A stretch of 64,000 nt of DNA from Echinarachnius parma (GCA_037951105.1 JBAMJV010005517.1:101965-165964); one strand, 5' to 3'. Numbered from the stretch's first letter, positions 24,901-33,094 are shown. Program-made: numbers and translations. Notes: a model not told the origin generated them from the sequence alone.

Positions 24901-25309
24901 TAGCTAAATAAGCAAACTATCATGAAAGTTTCTTTTTTATTTTGTAACTTTATGTACATGGTCATATAGTTTCAATGTTACTTCACCAAACAAATGCATT
25001 TGCATTAACACTCCGGATTTAAAAAAAACTTATAAAACATTTGCGCAACTAAAATTTCATTAAATTGGTTCTGGTGAGTCGATGTGTATAAGGTTAATGC
25101 ATTAAAAAGTGATTATTCTTTTTAATAGAAAAGTTGAACATGTTTTTGAAAAGGAATGTAATGCAATAAATATAACCTTGTGCAAGTAAGTACAATTATC
25201 TTGTGTTGTTTAAATTCCATGAATTTCTGTTCTTTTCACAGGCTCTAGAGTGGTGATCTACAGTCATGTGTTGCTACTCTGTTGCCTTGCTGCCCTCCAC
25301 GGTGTGTAG
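184..25309 (+). CDS. Mesothelin/stereocilin-like GPI-anchored protein, 22 exons, 5'-partial
   Basis: Exons I can join in phase with GT-AG borders: 184-324, 1317-1489, 2361-2550, 6393-6511, 6907-7021, 7395-7637, 8492-8656, 9192-9377, 10560-10627, 12206-12323, 13343-13476, 13889-14021, 14521-14723, 15006-15096, 15427-15634, 16286-16467, 17389-17544, 18158-18300, 21733-21872, 22741-22838, 23529-23778, 25242-25309. They total 3,324 bp, an exact multiple of three, giving about 1,107 residues plus TAG. The protein is a series of degenerate helical repeats with recurring patterns such as FTPTEIAQLNLTDVDTIWSI and phrases of the type I-x-x-L-x-x-L, as in the mesothelin/stereocilin/otoancorin superfamily, whose members are extracellular, often GPI-anchored, and linked to cell adhesion or apical matrices. 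A run of five Arg and one Lys sits before the cysteine-bearing C-terminal part. The last exon is a short hydrophobic tail. The start codon and signal peptide lie upstream. Family assignment is from pattern recognition; the exact paralogue is unknown. Confidence 0.8.
1025..1278. mobile_element. Short Helitron-like element (TGCCTCCR...CTAG family)
   Basis: It opens TGCCTCCACAACAAGGTGG, contains CCGTCC-rich sequence and the family phrase ACCGCCAAACTTGGTACATG. It ends with a short palindrome GACTGTGCAGTC followed by GGTCCATCTAG. It is the shortest of three family members in the window (others at 20778-21452 and 41663-42609). Confidence 0.65.
1590..1915 (+). pseudogene. Decayed copy of exon 1317-1489, split by a MITE
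   Basis: The phrase ACATTGGACCTGTCTC followed by GG(A)CCCC(A)TAC.A.(A)TCAGCCAG matches the exon about 240 bp upstream. It resumes after the MITE as GAGAGACGGTACATGCAGACACATT. It has no acceptor and lacks the frame, so I treat it as a remnant. Confidence 0.65.
1683..1894. mobile_element. PIF/Harbinger-like MITE, TSD TAA
   Basis: The 212 bp insert has terminal inverted repeats of about 27 bp (outer part GCCCGG(C/A)GCAGACAGAG). It is flanked by TAA at 1680-1682 and 1895-1897. Removing it restores the host phrase CCATCTAAGAGAGACGG found at the paralogous exon (about 1452-1468), so the boundaries are exact. A 3 bp TAA duplication is typical of PIF/Harbinger. No coding capacity. Confidence 0.8.
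2513..3000 (+). repeat. Three tandem 163 bp units at the 3' edge of exon 2361-2550
   Basis: Each unit contains the last 38 or so bases of the exon (CATCTATCTCAGTGGGAGCA onwards), the GTAAGT donor and the first 120 bases of the intron. Units start near 2511, 2674 and 2837. Only the first is joined to the exon body. The extra donors are intact, so they could act as decoy 5' splice sites, but no acceptor precedes them. Confidence 0.85.
3009..6268. mobile_element. 3.26 kb foldback/MITE-type element carrying a 160 bp satellite
   Basis: Termini are inverted repeats: left AACGCTCGACATTAACGCTT then GCCCG; the right end is its imperfect reverse complement, ending GGAGCATT. Flanks show a 9 bp imperfect duplication GGCATACAC (3000-3008) and GGCATACAT (6269-6277). 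Subterminal repeats of the type GGGCAAGTAAA occur in both orientations. The centre (about 3250-5680) is a satellite. An 8-9 bp target duplication suggests hAT or a related superfamily (inference). There is no transposase. Smaller relatives occur at 32690-32704, 34362-34630 and 36303-36600. Confidence 0.75.
3251..5680. repeat. 160 bp satellite, about 12 direct then about 4 inverted copies
   Basis: The unit contains CTCGAAGCGCATTATCGTAA and TTGACATCGCTTTATCGGCA. The first motif recurs at about 3251, 3411, 3571, 3731, 3891, 4050, 4210, 4370, 4530, 4690, 4849 and 5009 (period 159-160). At about 5065 the orientation flips: the complementary phrase CGCTTCGAGAATATGACGCA recurs at about 5074, 5229, 5389 and 5549. 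Copies differ by only a few bases each. Short open frames in this stretch are repeat translations, not genes. Confidence 0.9.
6540..6655. repeat. (GAT)n/(GGT)n-rich microsatellite in an intron
   Basis: Imperfect GATGATGATGATGATAATGA and GGTGGTGGTGGAGGTGGGGG stretches follow the donor of exon 6393-6511. Nothing coding. Confidence 0.8.
8286..8372 (+). pseudogene. Decayed tandem copy of the exon at 8492-8656
   Basis: It has the same TATGTAG acceptor and the same first 25 or so codons (GDDLKDLKGLVTGLSSKDFG) as the downstream exon. It then runs into AAAAAAGGATGA, an in-frame TGA. The copy lies about 206 bp upstream of the intact exon. A third, shorter remnant of the same phrase occurs near 8084-8110. 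Confidence 0.75.
8994..9118 (+). pseudogene. Decayed tandem copy of the exon at 9192-9377
   Basis: It shares the acceptor AAATCTCAG and ATCAGCAACTC with the real exon about 198 bp downstream. It then carries a small indel at CTTCTCTCTCAAAG that shifts the frame. No donor is kept. Confidence 0.7.
9382..9637. mobile_element. Second PIF/Harbinger-like MITE, inserted in a splice donor
   Basis: This is the same family as the element at 1683-1894: it starts AGCCCAACTCACACAGAGC and continues GACTCGACCC. It ends with a complementary, more diverged terminus before TAA at 9638. The target duplication TAA (9379-9381 and 9638-9640) lies inside the GTAAG of the donor that closes exon 9192-9377. The donor now reads GTAAAG instead of the inferred original GTAAGA. 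Confidence 0.75.
10837..11085 (+). repeat. Degenerate copies of the exon 12206-12323 leading edge
   Basis: The phrase (T)CACTGGG..ACA.TGGCAACAGG, which opens the real exon at 12206, recurs at about 10841-10890 and, more decayed, at about 11028-11060. The intervening sequence CTCTGTGTATAA..GATCACATGCTACAC recurs with it at about 10926 and 12108. This is a local tandem series later split by the insertion at 11094-12082. Confidence 0.6.
11094..12082. mobile_element. Helitron-like element, variant family, with (TTTG)n
   Basis: It starts (A)CCCACGCCGATGAAATCGGC, a 5' hairpin, followed by (GTTT)n. It then has GAACGGGTGAACGGATTTGC and ACCAAATTTTCAGG, related to the phrase in the TGCCTCCG elements. 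It ends with AGGCCGACGAAG...CTTTGTCGGCCT, a long-loop stem, then TCTAG. Aligning host flanks (GTCATT before, TTGTTTATG after) with the neighbouring duplicated intron segment (GTCATTGTTTTA) fixes the ends to within two bases. No coding potential. Confidence 0.6.
12871..13168 (+). pseudogene. Two decayed copies of the exon at 13343-13476
   Basis: Copy 1 (12871-12942) keeps the CAG acceptor and about 23 codons, then ends in an in-frame TGA. Copy 2 (13053-13168) stays open through YVFTADFEESDLDN but has lost the GTGAGT donor. The intact copy at 13343 uses the same acceptor context and continues to a donor. Spacing is 182 and 290 bp. Confidence 0.7.
14811..14875 (+). repeat. Decayed copy of the donor region of exon 14521-14723
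   Basis: The phrase GAAGATAAGAGGATATTAAT followed by TTTGTACATTGAATTG repeats GGAGATAAGAGGGTATTCAT and TCTGTACATTCAATTG at about 14712-14746. Period is about 97 bp. The copied donor is changed from GGGTATTC to GGATATTA. Confidence 0.6.
15427..15634 (+). CDS. Exon 15 of the mesothelin-like gene, with a polybasic furin-type site
   Basis: The exon begins in phase 0 after an AG at 15425-15426 and ends in phase 1 at a GTAAGT donor. Its last six complete codons (15616-15633) encode RRRRKR, preceded by Ser. This is a strong R-X-K/R-R furin consensus. Mammalian mesothelin precursors are known to be cut by furin into a released N-terminal factor and a membrane-bound C-terminal part; the same layout is inferred here. 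The exon body is helix-rich and carries HYC near its middle. A decayed copy of its 3' half lies at about 15684-15750 and a fragment of its middle at about 15294-15340. Confidence 0.8.
15913..15950. repeat. (GT)n microsatellite, about 19 units
   Basis: An uninterrupted TG run in the intron between exons 15 and 16. Length polymorphism is expected. Confidence 0.95.
16079..16173 (+). pseudogene. Decayed tandem copy of exon 16
   Basis: It keeps the acceptor TACATACAG and about 30 codons nearly identical to the exon at 16286. It then differs and reaches an in-frame TAG at 16171-16173, where the intact copy reads CAGAG. The copy period is 207 bp. It is not needed for the open model. Confidence 0.75.
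16286..16467 (+). CDS. Exon 16 of the mesothelin-like gene: first exon after the polybasic site
   Basis: Acceptor TACAG ends at 16285 and the donor is GTAAGA. The exon codes SCTDIEALGQANVGWTVDEL and continues through a second Cys. The Cys-x(5)-Leu-Gly and Trp-x(4)-Leu spacing resembles the N-terminal part of the mature mesothelin domain. With exon 15 it places the polybasic site directly before the probable membrane-bound product. A decayed copy of the same exon (16079-16173) lies 207 bp upstream. Confidence 0.7.
17250..17320 (+). pseudogene. Partial copy of exon 17389-17544
   Basis: The phrase GCAGGGCAGTTCACACCGAC through GTGGACACTATTC repeats the middle of the exon at 17447-17510, 193 bp upstream, with few changes. 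The leading part of the exon is absent, so it cannot be a full alternative exon, though the preceding TTTTGCAG resembles an acceptor. Confidence 0.65.
18782..19968. mobile_element. 1.19 kb TIR element with GTCAC-N4-GTGAC palindromes, TSD ATTAAA
   Basis: Terminal repeats are GGGTACCACCAC (left) and CTGGTGGTCCCC (right, inverted). The target duplication ATTAAA lies at 18776-18781 and 19969-19974. Neighbouring 211 bp repeats show the empty site AGACCAGATTAAATTATC, so the boundaries are exact. The interior contains four copies of GTCAC(A/G)TGTGTGAC at about 18913-19340. I see no transposase. A 6 bp duplication does not match the common MITE superfamilies; classification is open. Confidence 0.8.
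20778..21452. mobile_element. Helitron-like element with 3' hairpin and CTAG end
   Basis: Starts TGCCTCCGCAACGAAGTAGC then CGGAGGCA, giving a 5' hairpin. It contains (GTCC)n/(GTAC)n, then three tandem internal units of about 150 bp opening CTCGTGATCGCGTTATCTCA. It ends with the perfect 18 bp palindrome TCGACTGCGCGCAGTCGA, eight bases, then CTAG. A 3' hairpin followed by CTRR is the Helitron signature. The 211 bp host array gives the empty site. Confidence 0.7.
22385..22640. repeat. Possible MITE with poly-G tract
   Basis: The stretch opens with CATAGCCAGGAGGA followed by a G run (22414-22427) and TGCATACACAACACCCCCC. It later has GCACCCCCTCTTG. Complementary G/C-rich ends suggest a non-autonomous element. 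No target duplication was identified. Confidence 0.35.
22860..23040. repeat. (ATG)n/(GAT)n microsatellite
   Basis: An imperfect ATGATGATGATG and GATGATGTTGATG run just after the GTATGT donor of exon 22741-22838. The Met-rich frame it produces is a repeat artefact. Confidence 0.9.
23123..23493. mobile_element. 371 bp MITE with TTAA target duplication
   Basis: Terminal inverted repeats are AGGGATGCCTGTAAAGTGTC (left) and its relative GACACTTTACAGGTGCACT (right). TTAA flanks both ends (23119-23122, 23494-23497). TTAA is the target of piggyBac and Kolobok elements. No coding region. Confidence 0.7.
23917..24700 (+). repeat. Four decayed copies of the 3' half of exon 23529-23778
   Basis: Copies at about 23917-24066, 24100-24226, 24300-24434 and 24535-24690 each repeat GCCATCTTCACC...CCAGCACC and GAAGAGGAAGAGGGTCC, often with the following AGCAGGTA donor. 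They encode variants of the Pro/Ser/Thr linker plus acidic stretch. Some frames are open (24535-24690), others are interrupted (TAG at about 24407). No clear acceptor opens each copy, so use in mRNA is doubtful. Confidence 0.7.
25242..25309 (+). CDS. Terminal exon of the mesothelin-like gene: hydrophobic C-terminus of GPI type
   Basis: The exon follows a CACAG acceptor and joins exon 23529-23778 in phase. It codes Gly-Ser-Arg, then a short polar step, then HVLLLCCLAALHG and a stop at 25307-25309. A small-residue stretch (QAGS) followed about ten residues later by a terminal hydrophobic run without a cytoplasmic tail is the usual GPI-anchor signal. This matches the known anchoring of mesothelin-family proteins. 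The hydrophobic run is short, so a secreted form is possible. Confidence 0.7.
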
Positions 25310-27060
25310 CAGATAGATGTCTGTAAACATGCAATGACTTAATAGCCTATAAATGACCAAAGGTTCAGGAAACTGAATGTCATGGAGACAAATTTTAAGC
25401 AGTTTCCCAACAATTTTGAAGAAGAATTGATTTTCAGTGTTGGGATAAATTTGATGAAACCCCTGTTTATATAACCAACATCTTCATCTCCATGAATGTT
25501 TTTATCCAGTTTACTTGATTTCTATGCAATGTCTGTGTGACTGCATCACATTAACTTTTTTATGGGATTTTTAAGGTGCAAATGTTAGATTTGCAGCATT
25601 GCATAATAGAAATAGTATAATTCTACTCAATTACAGTTTGATATTGGCATCATAATTTCTAATTAAATATTGTTCTCTGTCTGTTAAGGTTGTGAAAATA
25701 ATCTGAAATAATCTGCTTTTTTAAAGTGGTCTTTCACATTCCAATGTTATGCTTTGTAATATTGGTTGTTTTGTAATCCATTAATGAATGGATTTAAAAT
25801 TGAAATGTATATACTATTTGCCGTTATGTTATTATAAAATAAGTATATCAGGGATGAGAAGCCAAATGTTTTTATTATTTTGTTATAAAGTATAAGTACT
25901 ATTATGTCTGATGCTTTGTAAATGTAAGTTTACTGTTCGACATATTACAAATTTTACTTTTCTTGCATGGACAAAATTATTACCAGCATTTGGTATTTAA
26001 CTGTTATGTATTACCGTTTGATATACATGTACTAATTTAACAAATTACATACTGGTTGAGCTTTCATATGTTTGTTATAACGTTCATTTTGCTAATGAAA
26101 TGTTCTCTGTTCAATTTTATCACAACAAAAGTGCTAATTATTGCTAATTACTTATATGAACATGAATTTCCATTGCCATAATTAAATTTGATAATGTTAT
26201 TCCATTTGGAATATTCTATAGAAAAGCTATATTTGTCTTATGTAAATGTTAACATTTGAGTGTATTTATTGCCCGCATTCCCTAGTCTGTTTGTCATTCT
26301 ATTGGCCATGTACCAAAGATGCAATTATCTTTTTAATGGCCTTATTTATTGAAATGATATTTATTATTATTTGTAAAAATATAAAGTAATAATTTGTAAA
26401 GCAACTATGCAGTATGCAATATAGTATATTCTCTAAAGTACTAGTACTAATATAAGCAGTATTTATGATACTTACTTCTGAAAATTGATGGATAAACATG
26501 TATAATAAATCAATACTTACACATTTCTCTGAATATATATTACTATAAGTCAATATTCACTGAATGCTCTATGTATCACTTTTCTTGAGAAAGTATATAA
26601 TTATTGCTTTCTTATATATCACTTTATTTTCTACTCTGGGTAGTATTTTAATGAATTGATACTTATTGTTTTAGGAGTCAGTACTCCATTTCCTCTCAAG
26701 TTTCTTGCCAAAGTATTTTATGGATTGTGTTTCAATTGTATATAAGAGCAGCTGTTGATAATAAATATATCTTTCAGGGATTCTTCCTATCCAAAGTATT
26801 GTTTGTAATCAATTTATTGCTTGATGGAGTTATTGGCCTATATGTGTTGCTTACATTATTGGTACATAATTTTAATACTTACACCTATGAAGTATTCTTT
26901 ACTGAAATAAACATTAGCAACAAGTAGAAGTATACATGGAATTATTATTTTCCCCCAAATTGAATCGTTAGTCATGAAGACATTTTTTGGTGATACATTT
27001 AAAGATTGTATCCTACTTTTGCAGGCGTCTTCAAGTTTAATAAAACATTCCATAAGCCAG
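25310..27060 (+). other. Probable 3' UTR and downstream AT-rich DNA
   Basis: After the TAG at 25307 the sequence is AT-rich with no exon-like frame. Candidate AATAAA signals occur at 26504-26509 and 26760-26765, and another in GAAATAAACATT near 26905. Without transcripts I cannot choose the cleavage site. Confidence 0.5.
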
Positions 27061-27542
27061 CCACTAGGATAATATACTTAAGTTCACAGTGAAAGAGAAT
27101 TCAAATGATGCAAGGAAAACCAATTGTTTTTTAGACTAATCTCGGGCTCATTCCTTTGTTCTGAAAATATGTATATCATGAGTTATTTTTAATCGACCCG
27201 CTAAATCACCTTTCTCATTATACCACTTTGGTTTTGCTTAACCAATATGAATATATTTTTTAATTTGTCGTTTGTGCATAAAGTATAAACACAAAATACT
27301 AACACAAAAGGGTCTGAAGATACTAAGATTAAACAAATATCACGTTTACGTATACCATTTTGAGCTCTAAAAACAATATATTAAACTTTAAAGATAGTTT
27401 CTAGTATGCAATCTTCTCAGACTAGCTTATAGCTTGTATTATAATCTTCATATGACAATAATCTCACAACTTTTTGACTTGTTTGAAAGGATCTCATTTT
27501 TGTGTGAGTATGAGAATAAAGATATTGATAACTCCGCGCCCT

Positions 27543-27564
27543 CCCCCCCCCCCCCCCCCCCCCC
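27543..27564. repeat. Poly-C tract, 22 bases
   Basis: One of at least eight homopolymer C or G runs of 14-23 bases in the window. Others lie at 22414-22427, 28621-28637, 30191-30205, 30220-30238, 30622-30644, 32733-32748 and 39970-39985. Runs at 30191 and 30220 lie inside a MITE. Confidence 0.95.
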
Positions 27565-27653
27565 AACAAAATATGTGTACGAAATGTAAGAGCAAGCTAA
27601 AGAAAGGAGATATAATTACATGTGACATTATTGGTGTTGTCTAAACTATTATG

Positions 27654-28200
27654 CAGGGTGCCCCCCCCCCCCAAAAAAAAAACGGTACGGGGCAATTCCC
27701 AAAATATAGTAACAAAATGATTATGTCTATCGGTTAGGGTGTCTTTTCCAATGAAAAAAGATACCCAAGTACAGTAATTTTGGTTGTGTAGTTTTTGTTT
27801 TAGGACGCTCTGAGTGACACCATGTCAGGTTCCCATTTTGGTCAATTTTTACCAAGTCGGTGCCTGACAAATCACACTACCTGCCCGTCATAGCATCGAA
27901 CAACGGGCGAACAACCATGCCCATTCTCTCGGCATACTAACAATAGCGCGTCTATTGCTCGCTGTTCGATGCTATGACGGTCAGTAAGTGCGATTTATCA
28001 GGCACTGACTTGGTAAAAATGGGAAGCTGACATGGTGTCACTCAGAGCGCCCTAAAACAAAAACTACACGACCAAAATTACAGTTCTTGGTATCGTTTTT
28101 CATTGGAAAAGACACCCTATCCGATGGACATAATCATTTTGTTACTATATTTCGAAAAGTGCCCCGCTCCTTTTTTTTTGGGGGGGGGGGGGCCACCCTG
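27654..28200. mobile_element. Foldback MITE, near-perfect hairpin of about 547 bp
   Basis: The left arm CAGGGTGCCCCC...GTTAGGGTGTCTTTTCC...GTTTTAGGACGCTCTGAG is matched in reverse order by CTCAGAGCGCCCTAAAAC...GAAAAGACACCCTAT...GGCCACCCTG. The pairing extends almost to the centre (TAGCATCGAACAACG / CTGTTCGATGCTATG). No coding region. Ends CAGGGTG/CACCCTG; target duplication at most TA. Confidence 0.85.
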
Positions 28201-28789
28201 TATAGTTGTAGTTGTTGTTGGTCTACGTCTAGGGAAGGACCTGAAATATGGCAACACAAAAACAAAGGGGGCTTTCAGAATAGGGAGACCTTTAAAGTTC
28301 TTGGGGATAACATTACCAATAAAACATTAGGTGGTCACTTGCCTGGGATGAAGGTCACTAAACATTAATGGGTCAGGGGCCTGGGGCGATCGGGGTCAAC
28401 AAACTGGTATTACATATCAAGTTGGTGTCATCTAAGGGTGGGGCAGTGGTGTGGTTACTGTTATCAGGGAGGTGGTATTTGTACCTTCCTATCTGTCATG
28501 GGGGTAGTAGGTGACTACTAATTTGTGATGTAGATATGAGGGTTACTTACTGGGGGCAAAAGCAGTAAAAACATCTTTGAACAAATTTGAGAAATCCATA
28601 AATCTGGAATAATGTGGATGCCCCCCCCCCCCCCCCCTCGATAAGTCCAACTACTAGTATTTTTGTTTACACTTCAAAGTTCAAGCATTGATGGGGGCAT
28701 GTGATGTGTAACCAAATGTTTTCAGAAACCAAACAACAATCGGGGTTTTTAAAACAAAATACATAGACTGCCCTATTATCAAGTAAAAT

Positions 28790-29060
28790 CAACTCCGCGC
28801 AAACAGTTTGGAAAGTTTTTTGAGCCACTTATTTGACTGGCAACGCACCCGCGTCCCAAAAAAAAAACATGTCGAAAGGGTATTTTCAGCTATACGGCGT
28901 CGTCGACGTTTTCCTTAAAAAAGGGTTGGTTTTCATGCAGCACTCATTAGAAAAACCACACAAAAATGGTACTTTTTTAGGTGCACAGCCACAAAATTCG
29001 ACGTTAGGGTCCATTTCAGAGGTTGATGGACACGGGTGGGTAGCACTTATGTGATATAGA
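28790..29060. repeat. Truncated relative of the MITE at 29083
   Basis: The phrase ACTCCGCGCAAACAGTTTGG then AAAGTTTTTTGAGCCACTTA matches the left end of the element at 29083. No matching right end is seen before the next copy begins. The rest of the stretch shows no gene. Confidence 0.5.
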
Positions 29061-29082
29061 ATTTACAGTAGCAGCATATAAA

Positions 29083-29508
29083 CTCCGCATAAAAAGTTTG
29101 GAAAGTTTTTTGAGCCACCTATTTCTCATTTATTTGAGAACTGTTTGTATCCTTTTATGCATTAGTGGATTAGCTAATTTCCTCATCTTTAAAATGACAC
29201 TACTTTTGAAACAGTCGCTTGCTTCATGGCTGTGTACCTCTCCTTTGTTTATATAGCCACATGTGGGTCTCGAACAGACGGTGCCAAAATTTGCTCCTAC
29301 TAATACAGTACTGTCACACAGGCCACATTCATTTATTCATCCTATACCAACAGACTCATCAAGTTGGCACATTCTGTGTGAGACCCACCTGTAGACAAAG
29401 AGGAGGAACTCAGCCATATGAAAATAAGCGATTGTTACAAAATTGGTGTCATTTTAGAGAGGAGGAAATCATTGGCTCAAAAAACTTTCTAAACTTTTTT
29501 TGTGTGGA
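29083..29508. mobile_element. MITE with about 37 bp terminal inverted repeats
   Basis: The left end is ACTCCGCATAAAAAGTTTGG followed by AAAGTTTTTTGAGCCA. The right end is its inverted form GGCTCAAAAAACTTTCTAAA...GTGTGGAGT. Short open frames inside have no recognisable domain. Confidence 0.7.
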
Positions 29509-29894
29509 GTCGATATCACACTATAGGGTAATGGGAGAAATGGAAAAAACCGACGTTCACAAGTTTTAGGGCCCACGCGGTCATTACGTAATATCATCTG
29601 ACTTCGTTGATTGGCTAAACACGGTCACATGACTGGGGTGTCAATTTGTTATGACACCATGGCCAGAGAGTTATGACTGACGGCGGAGACGGACCATTCA
29701 CAGGAAGACACATAATTATAATTCACGATTGACCAATCGGAGTTTGCCTACCAGATTTGGGGCATTTGTTTCTAACTCCACAGCTCACCCACCATCTCCA
29801 TCCCAATCCCATGACACGTCATCTATCTTACTCAAACCTTTGGACCTCATTTGACATTTGTATATCTCGGAAACTCTTCAACTCTCAGTCACAC

Positions 29895-30254
29895 ACAGGG
29901 GAGGATCTAGCTTTTTGCTAAGGGGGGGTTTGACCCAATGACGATGCGGAGCATCGTTCGCGGCGAATTTTTTTTGCTATATTGAACCACCGTAAGTGAT
30001 TTTTGTTAACTTTTTTCACTTATAGCCGCGAAGCGGAATTTTTTTTTTGCTATTTTAAACCCCCGTAAGTGATTTTTGTTCACCTTTTTCATTGATAGCC
30101 GCGAAGCGGCGATTTTGTTTGCTATTTTGAACCCCCGTAAGTGATTATTTGTCACTTTTTTCACTGATACATTTTCACTTGGCAGCCCAAGGGGGGGGGG
30201 GGGGGTTTAAACCCCCTAACCCCCCCCCCCCCCCCCCCGTAGATCCGCGCCTGA
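29895..30254. mobile_element. MITE with poly-G/poly-C and three intron-like 72 bp repeats
   Basis: Termini are CAGGGGAGGATCTAGC and the inverted GTAGATCCGCGCCTG. The interior repeats a unit of about 72-73 bp: CCGCGAAGCGG, a T run, GCTATTTTGAACCCCC, then GTAAGTGATTTTTGTTCAC to TTTTTCA(C/T)TGATAG. Near the right end a 15-base G run and a 19-base C run flank TTTAAACCCCCTAA. Nothing coding on either strand. Confidence 0.7.
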
Positions 30255-32932
30255 CACATATTTTGTAATTCAACATCGATTATTTCGCAAGCTTTCATTT
30301 TACAAGGTTTCATCCGAAAATGGTTTTCTTGACCCGATCCATGAACTCTGGAACACTGGCACACTCGTGAACTGAATCACTGCTCTAGCTTGTTTATCAC
30401 TTACTTTCGTTATTCGTAAAGTCATAATTATTAAATTGCCAGTGAGACAGCTAGCCAATCAGTGGCAGAACCCTGAATCATCCTTACTTTTAGGCCTACA
30501 CCCTATTGACAAAATGACTTTGGAATAAATGTGGCCGGGCTTTGGGTTTTGGACATTTTGGGGCCGCATGGTGCATCAATTAATGAATGTACCTGTAAAT
30601 TTGTTGACAACTTTTCAACAACCCCCCCCCCCCCCCCCCCCCCCACCCCTAATTTGGCGGGAAAGTTTTTGCTAGCTAGGAGCAGGTGGTTTAGTTATAG
30701 GAGTCTAGTTTGCTGACGGAGCGAGCACTCTGCATTCTGATAGTGGCCGCTGGCGCCTGTGCATACTTTGTACGTGGATCAACAATGCCCATGCCCATTA
30801 GTTAAATTATTACACACGTGCGATCGAGTGCGTGTACGTACTGTGTACATTTTGCATTCACAGATTCTTGTATACATTCGTGGACGTGCAGGTTATGACA
30901 GATCTACAAAATAATATTTTGAAATGGTGCTTCCAATTATTTGTCGAATATCCAGTCACCTCCAGAGGCAAGTTAACATATTCGTCCTCGGTACAATTAC
31001 AAAAAGATGATATTTTATGTTGTATAAAGTTTTGTATTTAACTGTTTGAATCAGTTGCAGTTTCTTGGTGCGTGAATAGTGTGTAGTCCCACATGTTTCA
31101 ATCTGTGTGGCTGCATGCACTCCCGGCGATCTTCCATTTCCAATTCCATTTCAATTTCATAATCATAATCATTCATGTTCTACTAGTATGTCTTCCTCTT
31201 TTAATTTGGAAGACTCTTGCAAGCATTGTCTGTCATCGTTTGGTTTTAGCCACCATAGTCAGCTCAGATGGTCTTTGGCAATAATGTACATGATGTAGTC
31301 TTGTAGAAAAATATGTTCTTTTCAGTTTTCTTTCGCAAGTTTCAGTTTCACTTATCACCGATTTCAGAATGATTCAGTTTCAGTGATTACACAGTCACAG
31401 ACACAGCTGCACAATCATGACAATGCTTGATTATCCTGGAATAGTGTATTTTGTTCATTTGAATAGCGAAAGCTTGAAAGTTGAAACATGCAGGGGAAAA
31501 AAGGAATTATACAAGCTTGACTTGAGTACCAAACAAAACTTTCAAAGTGAAAAATGAAGGGAGATGAGGGTACGTAACCTGAAAAAAGAGTAAGACGTAA
31601 AAGAAAGGAAAAAAGAAGGTGGGAGGAGAGAAAGAAGGAAGGAAGAGCAAGACTAGAAGGTAAATGAGGAAGATTGAGGAGAAAACGACTAAAGTGAAGA
31701 AGTATATTTATATTATAAAGGGGGTGGGGGAAATGGAGAAGGTAGGGCATTCTCTACCAGAAGCAGAGCGGGCCCTCGACTTTACAAATTGCATAGAGCA
31801 TCAGTTATTTTAGTCATGTATTGCAAGTCAGGGCACGCTTTGGTAGAGAATGCCGATGGAGGAAAACAAGAATGAGAACACTCTTTTTATGCACAGTTAT
31901 GTGTGGCAGGCATTGGCAATGCGTAGACAATGCATGTCTTGGGTGTATTTTAAAAAGGACAACACATGCAATGTCTATAGTGATTAGAGGTACTCCGTGC
32001 GACCAGGAAATTGTGTGTATGGCGTGTATATAATAATACTGCTTAGCATTAACATTTACATTGTAGATATGGATCAAAAGAATAATGAATTTAAGGAGAA
32101 TAATTAAGTAACATTGTCCAAATCAACAAATTTAACTTAAAACTCTAGTGGTTCTATCATACCTTGTTGTATTTGCTTTACTAATAGAAGCATGGAACAT
32201 GGCCCAGTTTCTCAGATTTCCCTTTCATTAAAAAGATATGTACAATTGAAGTGTTTAGATTTTTAATTATCCACTGGAAGATAACTATGTACTGTACAAA
32301 GTCAGTGCAACTTGTAAGTGAACATTACTCAGTGGACATTCGGGCAAGTAAAATCATGAATTTTCAAATTTGTAATTGCCTGAAAATCAAATTTTCTTGC
32401 CAGAAAAACAAACAGTGCTAAACAAAAGAAAAAATATAATCATCCCGTCCAATAAATGCATTTTGGTTGCAAATTCTTGCATTGAACTTTTTCTGTAGAC
32501 CTCTCTTCTCATTTTTGATTTTCCTTGAATGCCATTTTGTATAATAATGATGTATGTTTTCCTGCCAGACTAGGTCTCCTAAAGTTTTATATAAATTGTC
32601 AAAGTCTTCCCTTTTTTCTTATATTTTTCTCTCGAAGTTGAACAGAAATGTAAGTTGCCCAATCGGGCAAGTAAACTAGACTACTAATGCTAGTGTCGAG
32701 CCCCTGAGTTACATAACAAATCCGCAGCTGCACCCCCCCCCCCCCCCCTCCACTTGAATTTGAAAATTCATCGGTCCAGTGATAGGGCTAAGACCCAAGT
32801 CAGACGGATTTGTTGCCAATGGATATGTACTAACAGAAACATTCTGGGTCTGCGCGACGAGTTGATGAAGCCCCTGTGGTATTCTATTTGATATAGTAAC
32901 AATTAGTATTTTTTCCTTATTTTCCTTTGTAG
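30255..32932. other. Intergenic stretch upstream of YARS2; no gene recognised
   Basis: I see no exon chain. Short open frames (30832-31041, 31821-32033 and others) lack domains or consistent splice context. The stretch 31500-31740 is purine-rich. The YARS2 promoter and first exon probably lie here, since the first recognised exon begins in mid-codon. The part 32340-32704 is a remnant of the GGGCAAGTAAA element family. Confidence 0.5.
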
Positions 32933-33032
32933 GACACTGGTGAAGAGATTACAGCGCCATTTCTTGGCTCCATTAGTTCAGTGCAGGACCTTTGGTGAGA
33001 AAGGCTACTGTACCAAAAGCAACATTCTTTTC
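32933..33032 (+). pseudogene. Decayed tandem copy of the first recognised YARS2 exon
   Basis: It shares the acceptor CCTTTGTAG or CCTTTATAG and GGACACTGGTGAAGAGATTA with the exon 162 bp downstream. It diverges after AACATTCT and has no donor. The frame is kept over most of its length, so the duplication is fairly recent. Confidence 0.75.
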
Positions 33033-33094
33033 TTTACTGTTTCTTTACGATTTTACTTATTTTTTAAAGTATTGTACCTTGTTTTCCTTTATAG

